NCBI GenBank assembly: GCA_021777915.1
Contig: JAJYCZ010000012.1
Coordinates: 1 to 38,115 of the forward strand
DNA length: 38,115 bases
Direction: 5' to 3'
Origin: Pseudomonadota bacterium
GTDB lineage: Bacteria > Pseudomonadota > Alphaproteobacteria > Rhizobiales > Beijerinckiaceae
Shown: positions 27,013 through 36,615 of the stretch, piece by piece
Position numbering within the stretch: the stretch's first letter is position 1
How the letters are laid out: every line of letters begins with the position of its first letter
The notes under the pieces: generated by a model
What the model was told of the DNA's origin: nothing
Seen by the model: the letters and a program-made list of their open reading frames with translations, nothing else
Database searches by the model: none
Position numbers and translations under genes: made by a program

Positions 27013-28578
27013 TCAAACCTTGCGGCGACCGTTCAATGCCGCCAAAAGCGCAGAAATCCATAAGATGAGCGGGAAAAAAAACGGAAAACGCGAAAAAAGG
27101 GTCGGGGGAAGAGCTTTCGGCAACTCTCCGTCAATCACGGCCTCAACGCCTAAGGGCGCGTAAGCGGTTGTACGGCCATAGGGATCGACGATGGCGGAAA
27201 TGCCGGTGTTGGCGACGCGAATCAACGGAAGGCCCTGCTCGATCGACCGGAGGCGCGACTGGGCGAAATGCTGGTAAGGCCCGGAGGTCATGCCGAACCA
27301 CCCGTCATTGGTGACATTGAGCATCGCGCCGGGGCGCAGGGCTTGGGCATTGATCCGGCTCGCGATTTCATTGGGAAAAATCGACTCGTAGCAGATCAGG
27401 GGCAGGAGCGGCGGCAGGCCGGGCGCGGTCAGGAGCCGCGACGAGCGGCCGGCGTTGAATCCGCCAGGAATGGCGACGAACTGGGTTACGCCCAGCCGCG
27501 ATATGACATTGGCGAAGGGAAGATATTCGCCGAAAGGGACAAGATGGATCTTGTCATAGCTCTCCTTGACTTCGCCCCCGGCGAGCACCTGGATCGAATT
27601 GAAATATTCCGCCTTCCGCCCATCCCGCACGGCCCGCGCCGCGCCGGTGAGCAGAATGGCGTTTTGCAGGCGCGAGGCGAGCAACGCCAGCGCCGGGCCG
27701 TCCTCGGTCAGGATGAAGGGAAAGGACGATTCCGGCCAGAACAGGTGGGTGACGTCGGCGATCCCGTTCCGGTCGGGCGAGGTCGCGCGGTCGGAAAGCG
27801 AGAGATATTGCTCGACGAGCTCCACTTTCCGGTCGGCGCGGAAATCGACGATGGCGACATTGGGCTGAATGAGCCGCAAATGCGCGCCCTTGACGATCCG
27901 CTCCGGCGCCGAAAGACGGTAAGCGCCGAAAAGGCCGAGCAGGCATAACAGGATCACGCCTGCGGCCGGCAAGGTTTTCTTGCCGCCCTCAAGGAACAGC
28001 GCGGGCGAGGCGAAGATCAGGACGGAGAGGATGGTGAGGCCATAAAGGCCCCAGATCGACGCAGTCTGCGCCATATGCAGGTTTCCGCCCAGGACCATGC
28101 CGAAATCGTTCCAGGGAAAACCGGTCAGGATCGAGCCGCGCAGCCATTCGGAAAAGCTCAATGCCGCCGCCAGCGCGAAAATGCGCATGGGGCTCGAAGA
28201 CCACAAAAGCCGCGCGAGTACGAATCCCAGGGCGGGGAAAAAGGCGAGAAAGGCGGGGAGCCCGACGACGCCGAGCGGCAGGGCCCAGGCGAACCGGTCG
28301 CCATCGGCGAGAAAGGCGGCGCCGAGCCACCACAGGCCGGCGAGAAAATAGCCCAATCCCAGCCACCAGCCGGCCTCGCCGGCGCGCCAAAGACTCATGA
28401 AGAGCGAGCCGCCCGCCGAGCCATCCAGCAGCCAGACCGACAGGACCATGGGAATGATGAAAGCCGGAAAGAAATTGACCGGCGCCAGAGCCAGCGCGCC
28501 GCAGGCGCCTCCCAGCAAGGCGATCAGACGCCGTGGCCAACCATCGGCAAGGAGGACATATCGGCTGATTGCGAGCAT
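27013..28578 (-). CDS. lnt: Apolipoprotein N-acyltransferase
   Basis: Lnt adds the third acyl chain to the N-terminal cysteine of lipoproteins at the outer face of the inner membrane. The 521-residue protein has an N-terminal set of about six membrane helices (to about residue 215), then a nitrilase-like periplasmic domain and a last helix near the C-terminus. The E-K-C catalytic triad reads as E283 (LFWPESSF), K343 (YDKIHLVPFGEYLPF) and C396 (ICYESIFP), matching E267/K335/C387 of E. coli. It lies downstream of the corC-like gene (135 bases) and upstream of the PhrR-like gene (49 bases). In Sinorhizobium the orthologue actA is needed for acid tolerance. Confidence 0.97.
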   Translation of the reverse strand: MLAISRYVLLADGWPRRLIALLGGACGALALAPVNFFPAFIIPMVLSVWLLDGSAGGSLFMSLWRAGEAGWWLGLGYFLAGLWWLGAAFLADGDRFAWALPLGVVGLPAFLAFFPALGFVLARLLWSSSPMRIFALAAALSFSEWLRGSILTGFPWNDFGMVLGGNLHMAQTASIWGLYGLTILSVLIFASPALFLEGGKKTLPAAGVILLCLLGLFGAYRLSAPERIVKGAHLRLIQPNVAIVDFRADRKVELVEQYLSLSDRATSPDRNGIADVTHLFWPESSFPFILTEDGPALALLASRLQNAILLTGAARAVRDGRKAEYFNSIQVLAGGEVKESYDKIHLVPFGEYLPFANVISRLGVTQFVAIPGGFNAGRSSRLLTAPGLPPLLPLICYESIFPNEIASRINAQALRPGAMLNVTNDGWFGMTSGPYQHFAQSRLRSIEQGLPLIRVANTGISAIVDPYGRTTAYAPLGVEAVIDGELPKALPPTLFSRFPFFFPLILWISALLAALNGRRKV

Positions 28579-28713
28579 CGGCTTTCCCGGCAGGGCGGAG
28601 GCGAGGAGACTTGAACGGCGCCGGCGAGTTTAGGACGGCGTTTGCGCGATTGCGAATGTCTTGCCGCGCGCCGCATGAACTTTCCCCAGCCAAAGCGCGC
28701 GCGGAGACATTGT

Positions 28714-29709
28714 TCAGGTAACAGGTTTTTCGCTCTCCGGACCCGCGCCGGCGCCGATCAGCCGCACGCGCAAACGCTTGACCCGACGCGGGTCGGCGTC
28801 GACGATGTCGAATTCGAAGGCGCGATCGGGGCTGGCGACGACTTCGCCGCGAATGGGCACGCGCCCGGCAAAAGCGGCGGCGAGCCCCCCTAACGTATCG
28901 ACATCATCGCGCTCGCCGAGCCCCACAAGGTCGAGCCCGGTCTTTTCGGAAGCTTCTTCAAGGCCGACCCGGGCGTCGGCGAGAAAAACATCGGGACCGG
29001 CAGGCTCGATCTTGGGGCTTTCGTCGAGATCGTGCTCGTCCTCGATGTCGCCGACGATCATTTCGACGATATCCTCGATCGACACCAGCCCATCGGTGCC
29101 GCCATATTCGTCGATGACCAGCGCCATATGGGTCCGGGTCGCCTGCATTTTCACCAGCAGGTCCAGCGCCGGCATGGAGGGCGGCGCGTAGAGCACCGAT
29201 CTGAGGATGCCAGCCGCTTCGAGGGAGAGGGTCAGATCGATCGCCAGCGAACGCCCGCCCTCGGTGGCCTCGCCGGCCTCGTTGTCGTGCTTCGTTTCCG
29301 CATTTGCCGCGACGAAATCGACGAAATCCCGGATGTGAACCATGCCGCGTGGGTCGTCGAGCGTCTCGCCGATCACCGGCAGGCGGGAATGGCCGGCGGT
29401 GCGGAAGATCGCCAGAACCTCGCCGAGCGGCGCGTCGATAGGCGCCGAGACGATGTCGGAGCGCGGCACCATGACGTCGCTGACCCTGATCTCATGCAAT
29501 CCCAGCACATTCTTCAGGATCGTCCGTTCCTGCGGACTGAAGCCGTCGGCCACGGAAGCGTCTTCCAGCGCGTCCTCGATATCGTCGCGGATCGAGGCGC
29601 CGCTCAAGCCGAACAGGGCCCGCAGGCGATCCATCAGCGACGCCGCGGGCTTGCCGGGACTTCGCTCGATGGGGGGTGACTCGTCCTTTTCAATTTCAGG
29701 AGCGGGCAT
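28714..29709 (-). CDS. CBS-domain transporter-associated protein (CorC/HlyC family)
   Basis: This is a soluble 331-residue protein of the CorC/YbeX group. A CBS-domain pair occupies about residues 60-215 (VSDVMVPRSDIVSAP and THMALVIDEYGGTDGLVSIEDI, each the core of one repeat), followed by the transporter-associated CorC_HlyC domain at about 230-320. CorC is linked with magnesium/cobalt efflux and ribosome health in enterobacteria, and its usual neighbours are ybeY, phoH and lnt, exactly as here. I took the ATG at 29709, which overlaps ybeY by 14 bases; a TTG at 29730 would add 7 residues. The insert at about residues 145-160 is acidic and variable. Function is inferred from family and context. 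Confidence 0.92.
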   Translation of the reverse strand: MPAPEIEKDESPPIERSPGKPAASLMDRLRALFGLSGASIRDDIEDALEDASVADGFSPQERTILKNVLGLHEIRVSDVMVPRSDIVSAPIDAPLGEVLAIFRTAGHSRLPVIGETLDDPRGMVHIRDFVDFVAANAETKHDNEAGEATEGGRSLAIDLTLSLEAAGILRSVLYAPPSMPALDLLVKMQATRTHMALVIDEYGGTDGLVSIEDIVEMIVGDIEDEHDLDESPKIEPAGPDVFLADARVGLEEASEKTGLDLVGLGERDDVDTLGGLAAAFAGRVPIRGEVVASPDRAFEFDIVDADPRRVKRLRVRLIGAGAGPESEKPVT

Positions 29710-30211
29710 GATCGTCGGACTCGGGTTCAAGAAGAGGGTCGCGATAGGGATTGCCGACGCCTAAACGCCGGAGAATGCGGATTTCCATCGTTTCCATTTC
29801 CGAGGCCTCGGCCTCGGTCTCGTGATCGTAGCCGAGAAGATGAAGGAATCCGTGGACGATCATGTGACGGGCGTGATCCGCGAAGCTCTTGCCCTGTTCT
29901 TGCGCCTCGCGGCGGATGGTTTCATAGCCCAGCGCAATGTCGCCCAGAACCGGCGTGGGCTCCGGCAGATCGGGGCCGGGAAAGGACAGCACATTGGTCG
30001 GGTTGTCCTTGCCACGAAAGTCCCGGTTCAGGGCGCGCATCCGCGTATCGTCGCAGAACAGCAGACTGACCTCGGCGTCCTCGCCCGGATTTTCTTCCGC
30101 TTCCCGCAAGGCGGCGTCCAGGCACTGCGCCGCGAGGGCTTCGAGGTCGCCAAGCTCGTCCCATCGTCGATCTTCGACCGCGATTTCAATGGCGAGACTC
30201 ACGGCGACCAA
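29696..30211 (-). CDS. ybeY: rRNA maturation endoribonuclease YbeY
   Basis: YbeY is a zinc-dependent RNase acting in 16S rRNA 3' maturation, ribosome quality control and, in Sinorhizobium, small-RNA-linked regulation. The 171-residue protein shows the zinc motif H120-G-F-L-H124-L-L-G-Y-D-H130 and the upstream core FRGKDNPTNVLSFP. Both are diagnostic. The ATG at 30211 overlaps the phoH end by 13 bases; a GTG at 30202 ([10 protein letters not shown]) is a possible shorter start. The stop overlaps the corC-like start by 14 bases, so the genes are translationally linked. Confidence 0.96.
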   Translation of the reverse strand: MVAVSLAIEIAVEDRRWDELGDLEALAAQCLDAALREAEENPGEDAEVSLLFCDDTRMRALNRDFRGKDNPTNVLSFPGPDLPEPTPVLGDIALGYETIRREAQEQGKSFADHARHMIVHGFLHLLGYDHETEAEASEMETMEIRILRRLGVGNPYRDPLLEPESDDHARS

Positions 30212-31260
30212 TCCTTGTCGATATTCGAGCGTGGAACCACCTTTTCCCGCTCCTTCCGCGTGGCCGCCTCATAGGCGCCAACAATGCGCCGCACCAGGTC
30301 GTGGCGGACGACATCGGCTTCGGAAAGGGTCACGAGGCCGACGCCCTCCAGATTTTTCAGCAGGGCGATGGCCTCGCCGAGGCCCGATCTCTGGCCCGGG
30401 GGCAGGTCGGTCTGGGTTGGATCGCCGGTGACGATCATCCGCGAGCCTTCGCCGAGCCGGGTCAGGAACATTTTCATCTGCATGGCGGTGGCGTTCTGCG
30501 CCTCGTCCAGCAGAACGCAGGAATTGGTCAGTGTGCGTCCGCGCATGAAAGCAAGGGGCGCGACTTCGATCATGCCGGTTTGCATGCCGCGTTCGATCGT
30601 GCGCGAATCCATGAAGTCCTGAAGCGCGTCATAAATCGGGCGCAGATAGGGATCGACCTTTTCCCGCATGTCGCCGGGCAGGAAGCCCAGCCTTTCGCCC
30701 GCCTCGACGGCGGGGCGCGACAGGATCAGGCGCTCGACCACGCCCTGCTCCAGCAGGGAGACGGCGTGACCCACGGCGAGCCACGTTTTCCCCGTGCCGG
30801 CCGGCCCCGCCGCGAAAACCAGTTCGTATCGCTTCAATTCTCGAATATAGAGGTCCTGCGCCGCCGTCCGGGCGCGAACCGGCCCTTTCTTGCGTGTCGA
30901 AATCTGCTCGAAGGTCGAGCGCGGACCGTGGCTCTCGCTGGGAAAAAGATTGCCCTGCAAGGCGCATTCCTGGATCGCGCCATCGACATCGCCCATGGTC
31001 GCCGGATGGCCCGAGCGCGCCCGCGTCCAGAGAATCTGCAACACCCGCCGGGCGAGCCCCACCGCCTCGGGCTCGCCCTTGATGACGACATGATTGCCAT
31101 TCGCGTTGAGCGAAACATTCAGGCGCCGCTCGATGCGCGCGAGATTCTGGTCATATTGGCCGAAGACCAGCGAGGCGGTGCGGTTGTCGTCGAGCGTCAG
31201 GCCGGATTCCGTCGCCGCGCCCTCTTCGGCCTTGTCCAACGCGTCCTCGAATGCGCTCAT
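30199..31260 (-). CDS. phoH: PhoH-like ATPase
   Basis: PhoH proteins are cytoplasmic P-loop ATPases of uncertain role, possibly in RNA metabolism with YbeY. I chose the ATG at 31260 (353 residues, [10 protein letters not shown]), which overlaps the miaB stop as ATGA; the longer frame reads back into miaB. Walker A is GPAGTGKT, Walker B is CVLLDEAQN, and the [10 protein letters not shown] segment after it is typical of the family. A KH-like N-terminal region precedes ([17 protein letters not shown]). The order miaB-phoH-ybeY-corC-lnt is conserved across proteobacteria and supports a link to translation. Confidence 0.96.
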   Translation of the reverse strand: MSAFEDALDKAEEGAATESGLTLDDNRTASLVFGQYDQNLARIERRLNVSLNANGNHVVIKGEPEAVGLARRVLQILWTRARSGHPATMGDVDGAIQECALQGNLFPSESHGPRSTFEQISTRKKGPVRARTAAQDLYIRELKRYELVFAAGPAGTGKTWLAVGHAVSLLEQGVVERLILSRPAVEAGERLGFLPGDMREKVDPYLRPIYDALQDFMDSRTIERGMQTGMIEVAPLAFMRGRTLTNSCVLLDEAQNATAMQMKMFLTRLGEGSRMIVTGDPTQTDLPPGQRSGLGEAIALLKNLEGVGLVTLSEADVVRHDLVRRIVGAYEAATRKEREKVVPRSNIDKDWSP

Positions 31261-32684
31261 GTTCGGCGCGCCTCTTCCGTCAGATGGCCGAACAGCGAGT
31301 TCGACCCGCATTCGACGATTTCCACCGCCGCGACCTTGCCGATCATATCGTGCGGTCCGTCGGCCTGAATCGCCTGGAGGTAAGGGGTCTTGCCGGCGAT
31401 CTGGCCCGGACGCCGGCCCGGCTTCTCGAACAGCACATCGACGGTTCGCCCGACCAGCGCCCGGTTGAAGGCCTGGCGCTGCGCCTCGACCAGTACGCCG
31501 AGACGGGCGAGGCGCTCGGCCTTGACCTCTTCCGCCACCTGATCCTCGCGCTCGGCGCCCGGCGTGCCGGGACGCGGCGAATATTTGAAATAGAAGGTCG
31601 AGGCGAAATCAACGGCGCGGATCAACGCCAGCGTGGCGTCGAAATCCTCGTCGGTTTCGCCGGGAAATCCGACGATGAAATCCGACGAGAGGGCGATGTC
31701 GGCCCGCGCCGCGCGGATTTTTTCGACCAGCCGCAGATAATCCTCGGCCCGATGCTTGCGGTTCATCGCGGCGAGAATGCGGTCCGAACCCGACTGCACG
31801 GGAAGATGCAGGAAAGGCATAAGCTTGGCCGCCTCGCCGTGGGCGCGGATCAGTTCGTCGGTCATGTCACTGGGATGGCTGGTGGTGTAACGCAGGCGCG
31901 CCAGCCCCTCGAACGCGGACAACCGGGCGACCAGCCGGGCCAGCGACCAGACCTCATTGCCCTCGCCGCGTCCGTGAAAAGCGTTGACGTTCTGCCCCAA
32001 AAGAGTGATTTCGCGCACCCCGGCGCGCGTCAGCGCCTCGGCTTCCGCCACGATTCTTTCCACGTCGCGCGAGGCCTCGGCGCCGCGGGTATAGGGCACA
32101 ACGCAGAAGGAGCAGAACTTGTCGCAGCCTTCCTGAACCGTGAGGAAGGCGCTGATCCCTCGCGTCCTGGTCTTGTCGTCGGCGGGCGGCGCCAGGTGAT
32201 TGAATTTATCGTCGACCGGAAAATCCGTGTCGACCACCGGCCCGTCAGCCGCAAGGCGCACCAGTTCCGGCAGGCGATGGTAACTCTGCGGCCCGACGAC
32301 AATATCCACCGCGCGCTGCTTGCGCAGGATTTCCCCGCCTTCGGCCTGGGCGACGCAACCGGCCACCGCGATGCGCAGATCCTTGCCCTCGGCTCGGCGC
32401 TCCTCTTTCAGCCGCCGCAGCCGGCCAAGCTCGGAAAAGACCTTTTCCGAGGCCTTTTCGCGAATATGGCAGGTGTTCAGGATGATGAGATCGGCGTCCT
32501 CGGCGGCGCCCGTCTCCGCAAAACCTTCCGGCGCCAGCACATCCGCCATGCGCGCGGCGTCATAGACATTCATCTGGCAACCGAAGGATTTGACGAGAAG
32601 TTTTTTCGCCGCCTTGGCGCCCGGGTCTGACGGGGCGGGCGTCCAGTCGGTCTTGACCACGGCTGCTTCGAGATCGGACTTCAA
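31257..32684 (-). CDS. miaB: tRNA-2-methylthio-N6-dimethylallyladenosine synthase
   Basis: MiaB adds the 2-methylthio group to i6A37 in tRNAs reading UNN codons. The open frame is longer, but I place the start at a TTG at 32684, where GGAGGA precedes and the TTG overlaps the plsC stop as TTGA (475 residues). Cysteines C36 (FGCQMN), NTCHIRE and AGCVAQ hold the auxiliary 4Fe-4S cluster. CDKFCSFC is the radical SAM cluster motif. The C-terminal TRAM domain spans about 390-465. An in-frame GTG eight codons later has no ribosome-binding site. It overlaps phoH by 4 bases at its end. Confidence 0.96.
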   Translation of the reverse strand: MKSDLEAAVVKTDWTPAPSDPGAKAAKKLLVKSFGCQMNVYDAARMADVLAPEGFAETGAAEDADLIILNTCHIREKASEKVFSELGRLRRLKEERRAEGKDLRIAVAGCVAQAEGGEILRKQRAVDIVVGPQSYHRLPELVRLAADGPVVDTDFPVDDKFNHLAPPADDKTRTRGISAFLTVQEGCDKFCSFCVVPYTRGAEASRDVERIVAEAEALTRAGVREITLLGQNVNAFHGRGEGNEVWSLARLVARLSAFEGLARLRYTTSHPSDMTDELIRAHGEAAKLMPFLHLPVQSGSDRILAAMNRKHRAEDYLRLVEKIRAARADIALSSDFIVGFPGETDEDFDATLALIRAVDFASTFYFKYSPRPGTPGAEREDQVAEEVKAERLARLGVLVEAQRQAFNRALVGRTVDVLFEKPGRRPGQIAGKTPYLQAIQADGPHDMIGKVAAVEIVECGSNSLFGHLTEEARRT

Positions 32685-33562
32685 ATTTCCTCCGCGACAT
32701 CGGAACCGATTTTTTCGAGCGCCGATCCTACGCCTTTCCGCCACGAATTTCCTGATTTTTTATCATCGAGGCCAGGTTCCGCGATCCGCCCTTCGGCCAA
32801 AGCGCGCACCCTGTTTTCGGTCTCCACCGCGACGGCCTTCCGGTCGCTCCCGGCGCGAAAGGCGAGCGGCGCGCCGAAGCGCAGCCGGCAATCGACCGGC
32901 GCGGCTTTCAGCAGCAGCCAGATATGCGGCGCGAGATCGGCGTCGCCGAACCAGGCCAGGGCGCGTCGGCCCTCCTCGTCGAGCGGCTTGCCCTTGGCGT
33001 GGGTGTAGACGATCGCGGCGGGCTGGATCGTCACTTCCTCGACATCGGGAAAAAGCCGCAACGCGTCACGCGCCGCCGCGAAATGCGACGGCTTGAAGCT
33101 CAGGACCCCCGCGCCGTCGGTGGAGGTTCCTTCGCCAAACAACAGAACGTCCTCGCCGGCGATCATTTTTTGGGCCATCAGCGCGTTCACGCGCGGCACG
33201 TCGGCGCGGCTGTCGCGGCGCACGAAAATGGTGTCCTGAACCCTGGCGAAGGCGCCGAGGAGAGGCCAGTTCGCGACCTCGCTCTTGGCGACGAAACAGG
33301 GCGTTTCCCGGCTCGCCAGAGCGAGAATGTCGCTCCAGGATACATGATTGGCGACGATCATGCGCGGTTTCGGCCCCAGCAGCGCCTCGCCCTCGAAATG
33401 AACCCTCAAGCCCAGAAGAGCGCAGATGGTCCGCGAGAAAAAGACCGGGATTCTTTGGGCCACAGCCCAGCCGCGCCGGCGCGCCAGCGCCTGGACCGGC
33501 GCGCCGACCGCGTAAAAGCCCAGCAGGGCCAGGACCAATGAAAAAGCTCGAAAATAAGCCAT
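32681..33562 (-). CDS. plsC: 1-acyl-sn-glycerol-3-phosphate acyltransferase-like (PlsC/OlsA family)
   Basis: This membrane acyltransferase of 293 residues transfers a fatty acyl group onto a lysolipid. An N-terminal hydrophobic segment ([15 protein letters not shown]) anchors it. Motif I of the LPLAT family is NHVSWSD (H and D catalytic), motif II is in TIFVRRD, and motif III is FGEGTSTDG, close to the usual FPEGT. PlsC makes phosphatidic acid; the related OlsA acylates ornithine lipids in Rhizobiales and cannot be excluded. It lies upstream of miaB with a 4-base stop/start overlap and 54 bases after rimI. Confidence 0.85.
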   Translation of the reverse strand: MAYFRAFSLVLALLGFYAVGAPVQALARRRGWAVAQRIPVFFSRTICALLGLRVHFEGEALLGPKPRMIVANHVSWSDILALASRETPCFVAKSEVANWPLLGAFARVQDTIFVRRDSRADVPRVNALMAQKMIAGEDVLLFGEGTSTDGAGVLSFKPSHFAAARDALRLFPDVEEVTIQPAAIVYTHAKGKPLDEEGRRALAWFGDADLAPHIWLLLKAAPVDCRLRFGAPLAFRAGSDRKAVAVETENRVRALAEGRIAEPGLDDKKSGNSWRKGVGSALEKIGSDVAEEI

Positions 33563-33616
33563 TGCCGCCGGTTAGGTCGATATCATGACATGTTTATGAC
33601 CACGCGCGTGGCGCGG

Positions 33617-34102
33617 TCAGGAGAGAGCCCGGCGCATGATCAGGGCGTCGCCGGCCTTGCCTTCGGCTTTGGCGTAATAGCTCTTGCGCCGGCCTTCGAC
33701 AGTAAAACCGAACCGGCGGTAAAGCGCCAGCGCGGCCGCATTGGCCTCATCGACTTCCAGAAAGAGGTTCCTGACCCTCAGCGCCGCCAGCCGCGCCAGA
33801 TGGGCGGCGAGGAGCCTTTGTCCATGACCATTGCGCCGGGAGCCAGGCGCGACGACAATGGTCAGCACTTCAGCCTCGTCCGCCGCCCGGCGCGACAGGA
33901 TGAAGCCGGCGAGGCTGGACTTGATCTCGATGCCGTCGGCGACGCAGGCCGGGTCGTTGAGCAAGGCCTCGAATTCCGGCACCGACCATGGATGGGCGAA
34001 GCTCGTCCGATGCAGGCGGGCGCAGGACGCCGCGTCGGCGACGCGAAGCCGGCGGGATGTGGCGGGCGCGTCGCGCCAGCCGAAGAAGAAGGGGGCCTTC
34101 AT
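33617..34102 (-). CDS. rimI: Ribosomal-protein-alanine N-acetyltransferase RimI
   Basis: RimI acetylates the N-terminal alanine of ribosomal protein S18. The 161-residue GNAT-fold protein has the acetyl-CoA-binding motif GSRRNGHGQRLLAAHLARL near residues 88-106 and the family end FLEVDEANAAALALYRRFGF. GNATs are diverse, but the position directly after tsaB with an ATGA overlap is the standard rimI place, which supports the call. The N-terminal GWRDAPATSRRLRVAD region is variable. Confidence 0.9.
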   Translation of the reverse strand: MKAPFFFGWRDAPATSRRLRVADAASCARLHRTSFAHPWSVPEFEALLNDPACVADGIEIKSSLAGFILSRRAADEAEVLTIVVAPGSRRNGHGQRLLAAHLARLAALRVRNLFLEVDEANAAALALYRRFGFTVEGRRKSYYAKAEGKAGDALIMRRALS

Positions 34103-34791
34103 GAGCTGTTGAACATCGTGACCGGTTGTTTCGCCGGCAGGGCGTCCGGGGCCTTGAGATAGATTGGCCGCGCCGGCGCATTGCCGGGCGAGGCCGCGAG
34201 ACCCAGACGGGCGACGGCCAATATATCCGGCGCCGAAGCGCCATTGACGACGACGATGTCCCCGCCGGTCAAAGCCGCTTCCTCGCGCAGCAGAGCGGCG
34301 CCCGATCCGGCGGCGCGCACACGGCCGCCGCCCAGCAGCCGGCAGGCGTCCTTCACCGCCAGAATGCGCGGCGAAGTGAGAATGCGGCCGCCCGGCCCAT
34401 AGGCGGAAAAATAGACACGGCCATGCCGCGCGTCGATCGCCGCCGCGACAATGCCATCGGCCTCCCCCGCCAGCAGCGGCGCGGCGAATGCGGCCAGGGT
34501 CGAGACGCCGACCACGTCGAGGCCAAGTGCGAGCGCGATCCCGCGCGCGGCAGCGACGCCGATCCGAATCCCGGTGAAGGAGCCGGGCCCGACCGTCACG
34601 CCGACGCGATCAAGCGACGCGAATCCGCCCTGAACCTTCGCCATGAGCCTTTCGATCGTCGGCATCAAAGCTTCGGCGTGGCCTTTTTCCATGGCCACGG
34701 TGTCGAGCGCGACCGGTTCGCTCGCCGCCCCGTCGAGAACGCAAACAGAAACGGCCGGCAGAGCGGTGTCGATCGCGAGTATGCGCGTCAC
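34099..34791 (-). CDS. tsaB: tRNA threonylcarbamoyladenosine biosynthesis protein TsaB
   Basis: TsaB (YeaZ) is the non-catalytic partner of TsaD in making t6A37 on tRNAs that read ANN codons. The 230-residue protein has the ASKHA-fold start ILAIDTALPAVSVCVLD and the typical VTVGPGSFTGIRIGVAAARGIAL (split) motif. TsaD, the catalytic partner, is not in the window. The gene overlaps rimI by 4 bases and lies 40 bases after the Nfu gene. Confidence 0.96.
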   Translation of the reverse strand: MTRILAIDTALPAVSVCVLDGAASEPVALDTVAMEKGHAEALMPTIERLMAKVQGGFASLDRVGVTVGPGSFTGIRIGVAAARGIALALGLDVVGVSTLAAFAAPLLAGEADGIVAAAIDARHGRVYFSAYGPGGRILTSPRILAVKDACRLLGGGRVRAAGSGAALLREEAALTGGDIVVVNGASAPDILAVARLGLAASPGNAPARPIYLKAPDALPAKQPVTMFNSS

Positions 34792-34831
34792 GCCAGCCGT
34801 TTCCTCTCGAGCGCAAGGTCCATTCGAAGCT

Positions 34832-35386
34832 TCAGATCTGTTCGACCGACTTCACTTCCGGCACGAAATGGCAGATCAGGTTCTGCACGCCGCGCTTGAG
34901 CGTCGCCGTCGAGGAGGGGCACCCCGAACAGGCGCCCTTCATTTTCAGATAGACCACGCCGTCCTTGTATCCGCGGAACACAATGTCGCCGCCGTCCCCC
35001 GCCACGGCGGGACGGACGCGGGTCTCCAGCAGTTCCTTGACCTTGGACACGATTTCGGCGTCTTCCGGCTCGAAATATTCGTCCGCCGCGGCTTCGCCGC
35101 CGCCATTGGTCAGGATGGGCGCGCCGGAAGTGAAATGCTCCATGATCACGCCCAGAATCGCCGGCTTCAGATAAGTCCAGTCGCCCGACGATTTCGTCAC
35201 CGAAATGAAATCGGGTCCGAAAAAGACACCACTGATTTCGCCGATCCCGAAAATGGCGCTCGCCAGCGGCGAGGCTTCGGCGGCTCGCGCGCTCGGCATG
35301 TCGATGGGTCCCCCCTCGACAACGGCGACGCCGGGAATGAATTTCAACGTCGCGGGATTGGGCGTCGATTCAGTCTGGATGAACAT
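34832..35386 (-). CDS. Nfu-type iron-sulfur cluster carrier
   Basis: This carries and delivers 4Fe-4S clusters to client enzymes. The 184-residue protein has the Nfu N-terminal domain (FIQTESTPNPATLKFIPG) at about 1-90 and the NifU C-terminal domain at about 110-180, with cluster cysteines C153 and C156 in GACSGCPSS. The match is to mitochondrial Nfu1 and its alphaproteobacterial relatives, not to the A-type/Nfu fusion NfuA of E. coli. It lies between trpS (100 bases) and tsaB. Downstream MiaB and other Fe-S enzymes are plausible clients, but that is inference. Confidence 0.94.
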   Translation of the reverse strand: MFIQTESTPNPATLKFIPGVAVVEGGPIDMPSARAAEASPLASAIFGIGEISGVFFGPDFISVTKSSGDWTYLKPAILGVIMEHFTSGAPILTNGGGEAAADEYFEPEDAEIVSKVKELLETRVRPAVAGDGGDIVFRGYKDGVVYLKMKGACSGCPSSTATLKRGVQNLICHFVPEVKSVEQI

Positions 35387-35442
35387 TCATGCCTCCAAGA
35401 TCGTCCGGTTCAAGGCCGGAGATGGTTCCACCGGATAGATAA

Positions 35443-35467
35443 GCCTTTCGCCGAAAGAGTGAAAGGC
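35443..35467 (-). terminator. Possible terminator downstream of trpS
   Basis: On the minus strand, 20 bases past the trpS stop, GCCTTTC, an 11-base loop and GAAAGGC form a 7-base stem followed by TTATCTAT. The tail is short of T's, so it is only a weak candidate for a terminator between trpS and the Nfu gene. Confidence 0.35.
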
Positions 35468-35486
35468 CGAACAAAACGCTCGCCGC

Positions 35487-36521
35487 TTAGCGAATGAATC
35501 CGACAATATCCTTGACCTGGGACATGTTCGGCTCCGCCATGGCGCGCGCGCGCCGCGCCCCGTCGCGCAGGACGGAATCGATGAAAGCCGGATCGGCCTC
35601 AAGCCGCCGCATTTCGGCGCCGATCGGACCGAGCCGCGCCACCGCGAGGTCGATCAGGGCCTGTTTGAAAGCCGAGAATTGCGCCCCGCCGAACTGTTGG
35701 AGCACCGTTTCCGGCGTCGAATCGCTCAAGGCCGCGAAAATGCCGACCAGATTTTCGGCTTCGGGGCGCCCGCTCAGGCCGTCCTTGTCCAAGGGCAAAG
35801 GCGCCGGATCGGTCTTGGCTTTGCGCACTTTCTGCGCGATCGCGTCGGCGTCGTCGGACAGATTGATGCGAGAAAATTCCGACACGTCGGATTTCGACAT
35901 TTTTTTGGTTCCGTCGCGCAAGCTCATCACCCGCGCCGCCGGCCCTTGGATCAAGGGCGCCGGCAAGGGAAAAAAGCCGCCCTCATGGCCGTTGGCGGCG
36001 ATGGACTCGGCGAAATCATTGTTGAATTTTTGCGCGACGTCGCGCGCGAGTTCGATATGCTGCTTCTGGTCCTCGCCGACCGGCACATGGGTCGCCTTGT
36101 AGAGGAGGATGTCGGCCGCCATCAGGGTCGGATAGGCGAACAGGCCGATCGAGGCGTTTTCCCGGTCCTTGCCCGCCTTTTCCTTGAACTGGGTCATGCG
36201 GTTGAGCCAGCCGATGCGCGCGACGCAATTGAAAACCCAGGCCAGTTCCGCATGTTCGGCGACCTGGCTCTGACTGAAAATGATGTTCTTCGCCGGATCG
36301 ACCCCGGAGGCGATATAGGCGGCGGCGATCCTGCGAATCGCCCGGCGCAGCTCGTTCGGCTCCTGCGGCACGGTGATCGCATGGAGATCGACCACACAGA
36401 ACAGACATTCGTGGGTCTTTTGCAGCGCGACGAATTTGACGATGGCGCCGAGATAATTGCCGAGATGAAGATTTCCGGTCGGCTGGATTCCGGAAAAGAC
36501 GCGTTCGGGAAAGGTGGGCAT
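35487..36521 (-). CDS. trpS: Tryptophanyl-tRNA synthetase
   Basis: TrpS charges tRNA-Trp. I chose the ATG at 36521 (344 residues), since the longer frame adds 26 residues unlike the family. The class I signature HIGH appears as H19-L-G-N22 in TGNLHLGNY, and KMSKS is intact at 207-211. [20 protein letters not shown] is the characteristic TrpS segment. A candidate promoter lies between it and hslU. The gene upstream is hslU on the same strand, 94 bases away. Confidence 0.97.
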   Translation of the reverse strand: MPTFPERVFSGIQPTGNLHLGNYLGAIVKFVALQKTHECLFCVVDLHAITVPQEPNELRRAIRRIAAAYIASGVDPAKNIIFSQSQVAEHAELAWVFNCVARIGWLNRMTQFKEKAGKDRENASIGLFAYPTLMAADILLYKATHVPVGEDQKQHIELARDVAQKFNNDFAESIAANGHEGGFFPLPAPLIQGPAARVMSLRDGTKKMSKSDVSEFSRINLSDDADAIAQKVRKAKTDPAPLPLDKDGLSGRPEAENLVGIFAALSDSTPETVLQQFGGAQFSAFKQALIDLAVARLGPIGAEMRRLEADPAFIDSVLRDGARRARAMAEPNMSQVKDIVGFIR

Positions 36522-36552
36522 CGCGATCCGCCAGGGGAGATAGTTTAATCGT

Positions 36553-36581
36553 CTTATGGCTGCGCCCGGATTTCCTGACAA
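36553..36581 (-). promoter_or_regulatory. Possible trpS promoter
   Basis: On the minus strand TTGTCA (36581-36576), a 17-base spacer and CATAAG (36558-36553) lie 32 bases before the trpS ATG. The -35 matches 5 of 6 consensus positions and the -10 only loosely. The spacer includes part of a GCGCCC/GGGCGC inverted repeat. Confidence 0.4.
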
Positions 36582-36615
36582 GGGCGCTCCAAAAATCATT
36601 ATTCGGCGGGGACCG

